A program made the position numbers and the translations under genes. Under the pieces are notes generated by a model that saw only the letters and a list, made by a program, of their open reading frames with translations, was not told the DNA's origin and ran no database searches. From contig CP154956.1 of the NCBI GenBank assembly GCA_039621445.1, positions 84,502,474-84,566,473 of the forward strand: 64,000 nucleotides of DNA. The letters run 5' to 3'. The DNA is from Euglena gracilis. Its lineage: Eukaryota > Euglenida > Euglenophyceae > Euglenales. Numbering within the stretch: the first letter of the stretch is position 1; each line of letters begins with the position of its first letter. Below are positions 22,038 to 31,499 of the stretch, in pieces.

Positions 22038-23010
22038 CGACTAGTTGCTAGCGACTGTTGGTGATGGCCTTGCGACCATTGGTGGTCGGAGCGACTAGCC
22101 CCTCCAAAATTTTTTCATTCAAATATGAAGGAAAATGACTCGAAACCCACCAAATGCCTTCAGAAACCCCCATCCGGGGGTCCATTTGCAAAAATGAACC
22201 CCGATATGCGAACCCCAATGAACCCCGATATGTGAACTTAGTCGGCCTATGGCCTCCTCCGGGGGGGGGGGGGCTGCCCCCCCCCCCGGACCCCCCGTCC
22301 AAAATAACAAAATCCCCTTGTGTGTGTGCAAAATAAGGAGGGCCAAATCGCGATATGAACCCGATATGCGAACCCCAATGAACCCGATATGCGAACTTAG
22401 TCGGCCAACGGTCTCCTCCGGGGGGGGGGGGGGGCTGCCCCCGGACCCCCCCCCCCCGCCCAAAATAGCAAAATCCCCTTGTGTGTGCAAAATAAGGAGG
22501 GCCAAATCGCGCTCCCGAATGAACCCCGATATGCGAACTTAGTCGGCCTACGGGGGGGGGGGGGGGCTGCCGCCCCACCCCCGGACCCGCCCAAAATAAC
22601 AAAATCCCCTTGTGTGTGCAAAATAAGGAGGGCTAAATTGCGCTCCCGTGTGAACCCCGAGGATGGCCGAATCGTGCTCCTTAACTCCTGGACAAAGACA
22701 AGTTTCACAGAACTGGGGCAAAAAGAAGATATTACCCAAATTTTTTTTGCAACTGGACCCCCGAATGGGGGTTTCTGAAGGCATTTGGGTGGCTTTTGGG
22801 TCATTTTCCTTCATATTTGAATGAATTTTTTTTGGAGGGCTGGGGGCTTAAAAACTATTTTAGAGGGGGGGGACTTAAAATTGGTGGTCGCTAGCGACTA
22901 GTCGCTAGCGACCAGCCTTATCACCAATGGTCGCTAGCGACTAGTCGCTAGAAAATGGTCGCTATCGACTGGTCGCTAGCGACCACCAAAAAGTCCATCA
23001 CCAATTTCTC
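22038..23010. mobile_element. Palindrome-ended TIR element, CGACTAGTCG family (copy G)
   Basis: Inner inverted repeats (left about 22,103-22,190; right about 22,755-22,842) share TTCAAATATGAAGGAAAATG and AAATGCCTTCAGAAACCCCC. Outside them the right end has GGGGGCTTAAAAAC, then palindromes GGTCGCTAGCGACTAGTCGC repeated three times (22,885-22,985). The left end retains degenerate CGACTAGTTGCTAGCGACT. Non-coding. Confidence 0.8.
22200..22660. repeat. Tandem array, about 140-155-bp unit, inside copy G
   Basis: AAAATCCCCTTGTGTGTG recurs near 22,309, 22,468 and 22,605, each preceded by a G-run/C-run pair and CGATATGCGAACTTAGTCGG. Architecture parallels the array at 2555-2935. Confidence 0.8.
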
Positions 23011-23235
23011 GCTCGGGGCCCCCGAAATGGCCAAAACTGGCAAAACTGGCCCAAAACCACAAAACGGCTGTATCTCGGCCCAGGCGAGGAGTTGGCCCAA
23101 ACCGCGCATACCGATCGAAAGGGCGTCCCAAAGTTGTGGGAGGAGGTCCTCTTCACTTTTCCTCAACTCCGCAGTGTTTTTGAGATATTTTGAATTTTTC
23201 TATTTTTTGACCCCAAAATGACCCTGCAGTTTCCC
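23000..23235 (-). repeat. Isolated inverted copy of the 50-56 kb satellite
   Basis: On the minus strand it reads GGGGTCAAAAAATAG, AATATCTCAAAAACAC, CTTTGGGACGCCC, GATCGGTATGCGCGGTTTGG, then GAGATACAGCCGTTTTGTGG, the same order as in the satellite units. Confidence 0.85.
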
Positions 23236-23247
23236 TACCGGACCAGG

Positions 23248-23759
23248 CTTGTGCTTAGTCGGGTGCAGGGGTTTTTTTAGTCGTGGACCCCCGGGGGGGG
23301 GGAGGGGGGGTAGGGTGGGTGGTCTGGCCGAGCCCCCCCCCCCCCCGGGGGGGTCCTCCCGGAGGGGGGTGGGATATACTTTTCGGCGCTGCAGCGCCGA
23401 AAAAATGCTATTTTTAGCACTTTTCGCGATTTTCGGCCGTTTTTTGTGGGTCCCCCACCCCCCCCCCCTCGGGGGGCCCCTCCGGAGGTGGGTGGGTGGG
23501 GGGGACCCCCCCCCGGTCTTACAAAAACCCCTGGTCGGTGTGCCTACCCCACGGGGGGGGGTGCTAGGGGCAGACACCCGGGGTGCCTGCCCCTAGCAGG
23601 CACCCCCTTCCGACCCTGGCGTCGAGGGCCCGGAAAACGCCATTTTCAATGAAAATTTTCTGGGTCCCCCCCGGACCCCAATCCCCCCCCGGGGGGGTGT
23701 GCCTAGGGGCAGGCACCCTATAGCACCCCCCTCTCCCCCCCCCGGTTGGTAAGCACAAG
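23248..23759. mobile_element. TIR element CTTGTGCTTA...TAAGCACAAG, carrying a nested hAT MITE
   Basis: Left end CTTGTGCTTA at 23,248 and right end TAAGCACAAG at 23,750-23,759. GGGTGCCTGCCCCTAGCAGG hairpins lie inside. A right-end copy (GGCAGGCACCCTA...TAAGCACAAGCATG) is at 29,165-29,253. Confidence 0.65.
23266..23533. mobile_element. hAT-type MITE (copy H1), nested
   Basis: TIR CAGGGGTTTTT...AAAAACCCCTG. Core TTTTCGGCGC...GCGCCGAAAA, ATGCTATTTTTAGCAC, TTTTCGCGATTTTCGGCC. Flanks GTCGGGTG and GTCGGTG(T) look like an 8-bp duplication with one indel. Confidence 0.85.
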
Positions 23760-23884
23760 CATGCACCGGACCCACCCAGGGGGGGGGGGCAAAAAAAGCA
23801 AAAAAGCAACCCAAACTGGCCAAGATAGGTGCAATATTGGAGAATTGTGGAGAAATTGTCCTAAAAATGGGTTTAATTCTTCAA

Positions 23885-23975
23885 ATATGCAAAAAAAATG
23901 CCAGCATCGCCCAGCATCGGAACCCCCCTCTGGTCTCCAAAAATCCAGCATCGCCCAGCATCATCAGAGGTGCTT
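23885..23975 (-). repeat. GCGATGCTGG decamer module (inverted)
   Basis: CAGCATCGCCCAGCATCGGAA...GGTCTCCAAAAATCCAGCATC is the reverse of the module at 32,484-32,585. Confidence 0.8.
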
Positions 23976-24235
23976 GCTAATTTGGGGCTATTTTGCATTG
24001 ATTTGGATTGATTTGGGCAAATATTGGGCTAATTTGGGTCAATATGATCACCTTCAGGCATTTTTGGCCATTTTGTGCCATTTTGGTGATTTTGGGTATT
24101 TTTGTGGACTTTTGTGAATTTTTTGTGGATATTGTTGGCATTTTGGGGCTGTTTTAGGTTATTTCAAGCCATTTCAGACATTCTGATTGCTCTTTGGGGC
24201 TTCTGTGGTCATTTTGGCTAGGTTGGGAGCCAATG

Positions 24236-24690
24236 GATGCAAGATGCAGGTACTGGGCAAGATGCAGACGCTGGACAAGATGCAGATGCTGGGCTGCAGG
24301 TGCTGGACAACATGTAGTGGTTGCAGATGCTGGACAAGATGCAGATGCTGGACAAGATGCAGACGCTGGACAAGATGCAGATACTGGACAAGATGCAGAC
24401 GCTGGACAAGATGCAGACACTGGACAAGATCCAGTGGTTGCAGATGCTGGACAAGATGGAGATGCTAGACAAGATGCAGATGCTGGACAAGATGCAGTGG
24501 TTGCAGATGCTGGACAAGAGGAAGATATTGGACAAGATGCAGTGGATGCAAGTACTGGACAAGACACACCGGACAAGATGCAGTGGTTGTAGATACTGGA
24601 CAAGATGCAATGGATGCAGATACTGGACAAGGCGCAATGGATGCAAGTATTGGACAAGATGTACCACACAAGATGCAAATACTGGACAAG
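24236..24690 (+). repeat. 18-bp minisatellite GATGCAGATGCTGGACAA (locus 1)
   Basis: About 24 imperfect units. All three frames stay open (QMLDKM, AGQDAD, WTRCRC), which is a property of an 18-bp unit without stops and not evidence of a protein. Preceded by TTTTGGCTAGGTTGGGAGCC, as at loci 2 and 3. Confidence 0.95.
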
Positions 24691-24855
24691 GTGAGTGAAG
24701 TTGGGCAAAGTGGCCAAAAGTCAGCCAAAAGCGGATGAAGTGGTTGCAGATGCTGTTTTGGATGCTCCGGATGCAGGTATCTGGGTGGATGCAGGTACAG
24801 GAGGTGCACCTCTAAGGGCTTCGATGCTGGGCCCAAGGGCATGGCTGACCAGAGT

Positions 24856-24960
24856 TGGCGGGGGGGGGACGGGGGGGCGGGGGGGGGGGGGGGGGGGGGG
24901 CCGGACCCCCCTGTCGCCGGGCTTCGCTCTTACTCTAAACAGGTAAGAGCTCAGTGACCC
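24856..24960 (-). repeat. Isolated inverted copy of the satellite tail motif
   Basis: Minus reading: GAGCTCTTACCTGTTTAGAG then TAAGAGCGAAGC and a C/G-run block, matching the ends of the satellite units at 53.1, 53.8 and 54.8 kb. Confidence 0.8.
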
Positions 24961-25104
24961 CTTCCCAAAAAGATTGACTCCCCTGTCGCCTCCGACGGCA
25001 AGGGGTGCACTTCTGTTTCGACCCTGCCCATGTTATTTTTGTTCAGTTCCTTTGGAAATCCCATGAAAGTGAGGGTGTGTTTGCATACCTGGCGGGAGGG
25101 GGGG

Positions 25105-25205
25105 ACCAAGCACCTTCGGCGATGCAGGGCGATGCGAGAATTTTGGAGGCCAAAGGTGGGGTTCCGATGCAGGGCGATGCAGGGCGATGCGGGGATTTTT
25201 TTGGA
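25105..25205 (+). repeat. GCGATGCAGG decamer module
   Basis: Decamer variants followed by TTTTGGAGGCCAAAGGTGGG and GTTCCGATGCAGGGCGATGC, the same module as at 23.9 and 32.5 kb. Confidence 0.85.
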
Positions 25206-25561
25206 TTTTTTGGATGCGGGGATTTTTGATGGCTGAAGTGGGGTCCATATTTGGGCCCATACTGCTGGGTACACCTCTGTTGTCTCGTCCCTCCCTCCCT
25301 TGCATACCACTCCAGCCTGCCACTCTGCCTCTGCTGCCGTGCTGGACCTCTCCGTCCCCCTCCGGGAGGGGTGTGACTCCCCTGGAGCCGAAGGTATCGT
25401 GCCCCTGTTGCATACCTGCGTACAGCCTCCACATTGGTGCTTGCTTCGTACCTGAGTCGACAATGTTCCTCCCTGGCTCGTCTGGCCTTCCCTGAGTGAC
25501 TCCTGGAGTGGAAGCTCCGGTGGGAGGGAGGTTATGGGGAGAACCTTAAGTTGTGGGATAA

Positions 25562-25868
25562 ACGGGCGACTGTAGTCGTGGTTGTAGGCATGTGCATGAT
25601 CAGGTGCGCATACTGCGCCTTTGGAACGATTGGGATCCAACGAGCCGCGAATTTAATACACAAAGTCGCGAGTTGGATGTCTTGGAACGTTGGCTGGAGG
25701 CCAAGAAGCGGGACCCCCGGGAAGTGTGACCCCCAAAGGCCTTTGCTGACCAGCGTCCTCTGCTTCAGTGGAGGAAGCTGCGTGGTCGGGAGAAGCACGA
25801 CCGGCAGTGGTTGCTGCTGCTGGGGAGGCAGCGGTGGGACCGGCTGGAGGAGCTGCGGGTGTTGGAGG
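25562..25868 (+). CDS. Charged coiled-coil protein fragment, two exons
   Basis: After an in-frame TAA at 25,559 the frame encodes ...VRILRLWNDWDPTSREFNTQ SRELDVLERWLEAKKRDPRE to 25,723. A 45-bp intron with GT (25,724) and a pyrimidine-rich CTGCTTCAG (to 25,768) leads in phase to WRKLRGREKHDRQWLLLLGR then QRWDRLEELRVLE. A second donor (GGTGAGG) follows at 25,868, just before an 18-bp minisatellite. Highly charged, heptad-like, no named domain. No start codon is visible, so upstream exons are missing or unrecognised. Confidence 0.45.
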
Positions 25869-25954
25869 GTGAGGTGGTCGTTTTTGCAGTGTTTGTGGTC
25901 AATTTTGGGCATTTTTTGGGCTTTTGTGGTTATTTTGGTTTGGTCGGGAGCCAA

Positions 25955-26170
25955 CGGATGAATACTGGACAGATGCTGGACAAAATGCAGATGCTGGACA
26001 AGATGAACTGGATGCAGGCATTGGACAAGATGCAGGTGCTCGACAAGAAGCCGATGCTGGACAAGATGCAGATGCTGGACAACATGCAGATGCTGGACAA
26101 GATGCAGATGCAGATTGCACAAGATCAGATACTGGACAAGATGCAGATGCTGGACAAGATCCAATGAGAC
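25955..26170 (+). repeat. 18-bp minisatellite (locus 2)
   Basis: About 11 units of the ATGCTGGACAAGATGCAG type, preceded by TTTGGTCGGGAGCCAACGG. Confidence 0.95.
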
Positions 26171-26329
26171 AAGACGCAGTGGAAGACGCAGCCGGGCAAC
26201 TCCCTGCAAAAGCCCGGCATTGAAGCTCAACAGATTGGACAACACAAGACTGGTCGGATACGGCCACACTTTGCCGTGTCTTTCTTTGGTTGGTGGTTGC
26301 TGGTTTAACCTCTGCACCACATCCTGTGC

Positions 26330-26575
26330 CGGCAAAAAGCAGCAAAAGTGGTCAAAAAGTGGTCAAAAAGTAGGCAAAAGTGGGGTAAACTGGTCAGAAA
26401 GCAGCAAGAAGAAAGCAGGTACACCTTCAAGGGCTCCAAAGGCGATGCTGGGCGATGCTGGGCCCAAGGGCATGGCTGACCAGAGGTGCTTGGTTATAGG
26501 GCACCATTGGATGGCTCTAGGGCGATGCAGGCCGATGCCGGGCGATGCGGGGCTCAAAGGGGTGGGTGACCGAAG
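26330..26575 (+). repeat. AAAAGTGG minisatellite and decamer module; empty DIRS target site
   Basis: Carries GCAAAAGTGGTC repeats, then AGGTACACCTTCAAGGGCTC CAAAGGCGATGCTGGGCGATG. At 33,781 and 38,491 the same sequence is split after GGCGA by the complete DIRS element, so 26,445/26,446 is the pre-insertion site. Confidence 0.9.
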
Positions 26576-27766
26576 GTGCTTGGGGGGGACGGGTTTATTT
26601 AAATTTTGCTCTTTTGGCGGCCCCGCACTATCGTTATTGGTGGGGTGTTTTACCGGCCTGGCACCTGTTGGCTTGGGACTGACCGCAGACCGCAAACATG
26701 TGAAAAGAAACACATTTAACCCCACCCTCCACTTAAAAAAACTCCCCAATCCGGGCAAAAAAATGAAAGCCACTGGGGAATATTTTTTTCGCCCCCACCC
26801 GAGAGGTGGGGGTGGTCAAAAGAAGCCTTGTGGACACCCCCAGAGGTTGCTTCCATTTTCGGCGCAAGTCCCTAATTTTTTTTTGGACACCCCGACATTG
26901 ACCCCCGAAAGTTGGCCTCGACCCCCCCCCCCTGGGTCCAAAAAAAACTTTTGGTCAGAAAGTGAATGAGAAATGTTTTATGCCATTTGGACCCCTGGTG
27001 GGTCATACCCAGGGCGTTCCTTCAGAAAATTTGACCCCACCCCCGGGTGGGGCTGCATGGGAATCCCCGCAACCTTCAACCTGCAACAGCAACAATTATG
27101 CATGGTGGGTGGGTGGGGTTTGACCCCCCCCACCCCATCCTGTTGACGTGGGGGTCGACGCCCTTCCCCCACCAGGCCTTCCTGTATTTCCGGGGCGCCG
27201 ATTTTTAGGTCAAAATTTTCCTTCGGTGCCGAAGGGATTTCCTTTGAGCGGGTGCCATGGTGGGTGGGGGGGGGTCGACCCCTGGGTCCAACTCCCCCAC
27301 CGTCAAATAATTATTTTTTTTGCAGAATTGACATTTTTTTTTGACAGTTTCTATTTTTTTTTGGTACCCGGTTTGACCGTGGGTCGGGTCTTGCTCCACA
27401 ATAATTGAGTAGACCACAAAAATGTGAGAATTTTTTTTTGAATTTGGGTCTTAAGTTTCCCTTTTTTCCCTCCGACCCGGACTCCCCAAAAACTCTCACC
27501 TGAGCCGTGTCACCCACCTCTGTAACAGGTGACAGTTTCCCGGTGGAATGTACCATGGTTCAGCCCCTGAGGTGATGGCACAAGCGTGTGGAGAAGGGGA
27601 TGCGGTTCTGCTCCGCTACTGCTGACGCAGACAAGACTGGATGAGGAAGGATTCGGATGCTGCCGGCCCACCAATAAGCTCGGGGACTATGGGCAGGCAG
27701 GAGCAGGATTTGATATGAAGAAGGCGCAAGGGGTGCCCCCCCTCCTGGACTGGAGGGGGTCCAGAC
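26576..27766. other. Non-coding, G/C-run-rich stretch
   Basis: No supported gene. Contains T/A homopolymers at 27,310-27,362 and a segment (27,590-27,640) resembling 20,065-20,120. Confidence 0.4.
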
Positions 27767-28038
27767 CAGGGGTTTTTTTTAGTCGTGGACCCCCGGGGGG
27801 GGGAGGGGGGTAGGGTGGGTGGGTCCGGCCGGGCCCCCCCCCCCCCGGAGGGTCCCCCCGGAGGGGGGTGGGATAATCTTTTCGGCGCCGAAAAAGTGCT
27901 ATTTTTAGCACTTTTCGCGATTTTCGGCCATTTTTTGTTGGTCCCCCGGGACCCCCCCCCGCCCGGGGGGGGCCCCCAGGGGGTGGGTGGGGGGGGGGGG
28001 AACCCCCCCTCCCCCCCGGTCTTAAAAAAAAAACCCTG
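27767..28038. mobile_element. hAT-type MITE (copy H2) with perfect 8-bp duplication
   Basis: CAGGGGTTTTTT...AAAACCCTG, flanked by GTCCAGAC at 27,759-27,766 and 28,039-28,046. Same core as H1. Confidence 0.92.
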
Positions 28039-28046
28039 GTCCAGAC

Positions 28047-29240
28047 CCCCCACCTGCCAGGGGGGTCCGGACCAACCCCAGGAGAGGGGTGCCTGGGACC
28101 CCCAAGAGGTCAAAATTTTCCTTCTGCCGCTTTGCGCTGGAAAATTTTTGCATTTTCGACAAATTTTTGTTCGAAAATCGCCCAAAAGGCTCTTTTGGCC
28201 ATTTTGGGGGGGTCAAAGTTTTTCGGCCAGTGCTTCATGGTCACCCAGACCGCGCCACTGTTTAGGTAAGGGGGGGATGCCCCCCCCCCCCCGGGCAGGG
28301 TGAGGCATTTTCATCCTCACATAGGGGGTGGACAGGTTTTTGTTTAAACTCCGATGACCCCACCCCTGGGGTGAGTATGGGATCGGACCCCTGGTGGGGG
28401 GGGCAGGCCGGAGGTCAAACCACTGCTTGAGATGTGACCGGCCCATACAATCACTGGGACACTGGCCGACCCCCCCCCCCAGGGTGGTGGGTGACTGGAT
28501 TTTTCCGATTGACTGTCTGGTTTTTGGCCTGGACCCGGAGGTCTGCAAAAGCCACTAAAGACCTGTTTCTTTGGGTTTCCGAGTGGCCGACCCCCCCCCT
28601 CCGGAGTCACTCCAAAAAGGCCAGTCAATCACCCCCCCCCCCCCCGGGAGGGGGAGGTCACTTCCACTCTTCCCAAAACCAATCACTCACCTTTTTTTTG
28701 GAAAACCAGTCAGTCGACACCCGGCCAAGTGCCCCCCCCAGGGGGGTCGGATTTGGAGTGTGTGCCCAGGCAAGCCCCGGGGGGTGGCACCCGACCAAAA
28801 TGCAACCTAGCCCAGGTCATAGATTCACTTTGTGACCCCAAAAAAGCCCGGCGCAAAACACTGGAAATGAGTTTTTCTTCAAAAAATGCCCCAAAATTGG
28901 GGCTTTTTCTCATTTAATACAGGTGGGGAAGTTGTGTAAAAATTCTTTCAGGAGCTCCCTGGGGAGGTACACTTTTCCGCTTGAGAGGACTTGGAAAAAT
29001 TTCACTTGCTCCAAAAATGCAACATTAAAGGAAAATGTGATGCAAACTTGTGAAATGATATGGTTGGTTCACCTGGTTGCATCCACTTATATTTGGTATG
29101 CAACCACTGCCGATGCGAAATTGGCCCAAAAACAACCAAAAACGGACCCCTATCCCCCGGGGGGGGGGGTGCCTGCTAGGGGCAGGCACCCTACAGCACC
29201 CACCCACCCCCTTCCCCCCCCAACTCCCCCCCCAAGTCGG
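28047..29240. other. Non-coding stretch with GACTGG(T)TTTT and C/G-run repeats
   Basis: Repeated pieces such as GTGACTGGATTTTT, GACCCC...GGGGTC and GGAGTCACTCCAAAA. No supported gene. Ends with a right-end copy of the TAAGCACAAG element (about 29,165-29,253). Confidence 0.4.
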
Positions 29241-29263
29241 TAAGCACAAGCATGATTCCCCCC

Positions 29264-30279
29264 AGACATTCATTTAGTGTGGTACACCAAGGCTGTCATT
29301 TTGTGGTTCACTGTGGACACCACAAAAATTTTTGTGGTTCACCTGTGGACACCAAAATTTTTTTTGTGGTTCACTTGTGGACACCAAAAAATTTTTTGTG
29401 GTTCACCTGTGGACACCAAACTAATATTTGTGGTTCACATGTGGACACCAAAAATTTTTCCACCGCCTGCTGACATTTGCATCGTTTTCTTTCTCATCAA
29501 CAGCAATGAAGCAATCTTCTTTGAACATGTTTGACTCAGGCGGCGCAAGTTGGCCAAAAATTCTGGCCAAAAATTCTGGTGCTCTAAAAACAGAAGAGGA
29601 AGCGGAAAACCACTTTCCAAAAAAGGGTCATAGTTTTCGATTTTTTTTGAAGAGGTTCTGATTTTACCTATACAGTCGAAAACAGACCTAAGAAGGCCAA
29701 TTTCGAATTCTAGTAATCAACAAAACCAATCAAGAAATATATGAACAGGAGGAACCGACAAAAACAAGCGTTGTTTCTGCTGCCGTAGGCCCCGAAGGAA
29801 CGAAATAGAAAAATTAAAAAATGGAAGCGGTAAAAATTACATTCCGCTTCAAAAGCAGGAGATGTGCAACGAAAACTGAACGCAATGAATCATACATAAT
29901 GTAATGTAAAAAATATGCATCCTTGTTGGGTAAGTTGTCTATACAGCACGTCTGCTTGAGAACTCTCGATAGCAATCTGTCCAATTTCAACTGCCACGCT
30001 TCGTGGATTGAGCCGGGGCCAAGGCTCAGAATGTGGCTGAGGTGTCTAAAGATCAATCCGCCTTTAGGTGTAATTTTTTTTTCGATCCTCAATCAATTTT
30101 TGTGGACCACAAAAGTTTTTGTGGACACCACAAAAATTTTTGTGGTTCACCTGTGGACACCAAAAAAAATTTTGTGGTTCACCTGTGGACACCAAAAAAA
30201 AATTTGTGGTTCACCTGTGGACACCAGAAAAAAATTTGTGGTTCACACGTCTTTTGTGAACCACACTAAATGAATGTCT
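29264..30279. mobile_element. 1,016-bp TIR element with 10-bp duplication and direct subterminal arrays
   Basis: Ends AGACATTCATTTAGTGTGG and its inverse, flanked by GATTCCCCCC at 29,254-29,263 and 30,280-30,289. Both ends carry about five copies of a 30-bp repeat GTGGTTCACCTGTGGACACC in the same strand orientation. The middle 600 bp is AT-richer and lacks G-runs. No transposase. A 9-11-bp duplication is typical of Mutator-like elements, but the assignment is tentative. Confidence 0.9.
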
Positions 30280-30504
30280 GATTCCCCCCCCCCTGTGGGG
30301 GTAAAGTGACTGACTGGGTTTTCAGAGTGGAAAGTGACTCCCCCCTGGGGGTCGCCTCTTTTGGGGGGTGGTGACTGAGTGGTTTTTGGAAGACCCCCCT
30401 GGGTTGCACTAAGGCTTCTTGTCTGTTTATGGCCGGCGCTAATTTCGAAGAAAGAAGACCCCCCCTGAAAGTGGCCTCCCCAGGGGTCTGCAAACAAAAA
30501 TCAA

Positions 30505-30760
30505 CCATCTGGCCATCCAGTCATGGATCCGTGCAGAGCAAGCACTGTCATCCACATCATGGCGGGAAACCGGTTTTGGTGCAAAGCTGCCCTGCCGTTT
30601 TCATCGCATGTTTGTGGTTTGTGTCATTCCCGCTTTGCTGGCTTTCGTGTTATCTACACTTTCCTTACCAAAGCCAAAGGCCCTTCCGACGCCATCTCGC
30701 ACAGAGATCTGAACCCTCCATCCCCCCTTCAAACACTGCAGGGATTATGGCAGTGCGCAA
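30505..30760 (+). repeat. Dispersed exon-like module (copy 3)
   Basis: GGATCCGTGCAGAGCAAGCA to TTTTGGTGCAAAG and CATCTCGCACAGAGATCTG plus AAACACTGCAGGG parallel copy 2. The surrounding frame (30,429-30,968) is open for 179 codons with hydrophobic stretches, but conservation is at the DNA level. A weaker copy lies at 32,140-32,280. Confidence 0.55.
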
Positions 30761-31291
30761 ATTGTGTGAGTTTCTTCATCAACGGTTTTTTTTCATGGAT
30801 TCCGAATTGTGCTTTTGGCTGTTGTTGAAGGGAAATAAAGAAAGATTGGTCTCACATATTCATTCCCAGATTTCCAGCTGTCATGGTTGGTTGTGTGGGG
30901 TTCAGTGCATTTTCGCCTGGCTAGCAGTTTTGTTTCATTTTAAGTGTTCCCCACATGGTTTCTTTTGAAGGAAATACACCGCTCAAAAATGTCCCCATTT
31001 TTGCCTGGATGCGTTTTCTATATTTTGTTTTTTTTTATTTTTGAGGAGTGGGAAGAATTTGACATTTTTCCTGACAAGGTGTGCACGACCCTCCTGTTGA
31101 TGGTCCCTCCACAGTGAGTCCACCAAGCGCATTGTGTTCAGTGCAGAAGGGATGTGGTTTTGTTCCACTGCTGCCTAGAGCGAGCAAGGCTGGCTGGCAA
31201 AAATGTTTGTTTCATGGATAGGACCGATGTAACCGATTCAGAGGTTGCCACTTTTGGGTGGGGGGGAGGGGTTTTAATTGGGGACCAAGAT

Positions 31292-31490
31292 CAGGGGTTT
31301 TTTTTTAAGTCGTGGAACCCCGGGGGGGGGGGAGGGGGGGTAGGGTGGGTGGGTGCGGCCGGTGGCTCCGGGGGGGTCCCCCCAGAGGGGGGTGGGATAT
31401 ACTTTTCGGCGCCCAAAAAGTGCTATTTTTAGCATTTTTCGCGATTTTTCGGCCATTTTTGTGGTCCCCCCGGTCTTAAAAAATCCCCTG
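31292..31490. mobile_element. hAT-type MITE (copy H3)
   Basis: CAGGGGTTTTT...AAAATCCCCTG; flanks ACCAAGAT and ACCGAGAT form an 8-bp duplication with one mismatch. Shorter core (199 bp). Confidence 0.88.
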
Positions 31491-31499
31491 ACCGAGATC

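Noticed and set aside
24236-24690. Proteins with LDKMQM or AGQDAD repeats
   Set aside because: An 18-bp minisatellite without stops leaves all three frames open; no start context, no codon preference.
29277-30273. CRISPR-like array (spaced repeats near 29.3 and 30.1 kb)
   Set aside because: Spacers are just A/T runs of 5-10 nt, the context is a eukaryotic TIR element with target duplication, and there are no cas genes.
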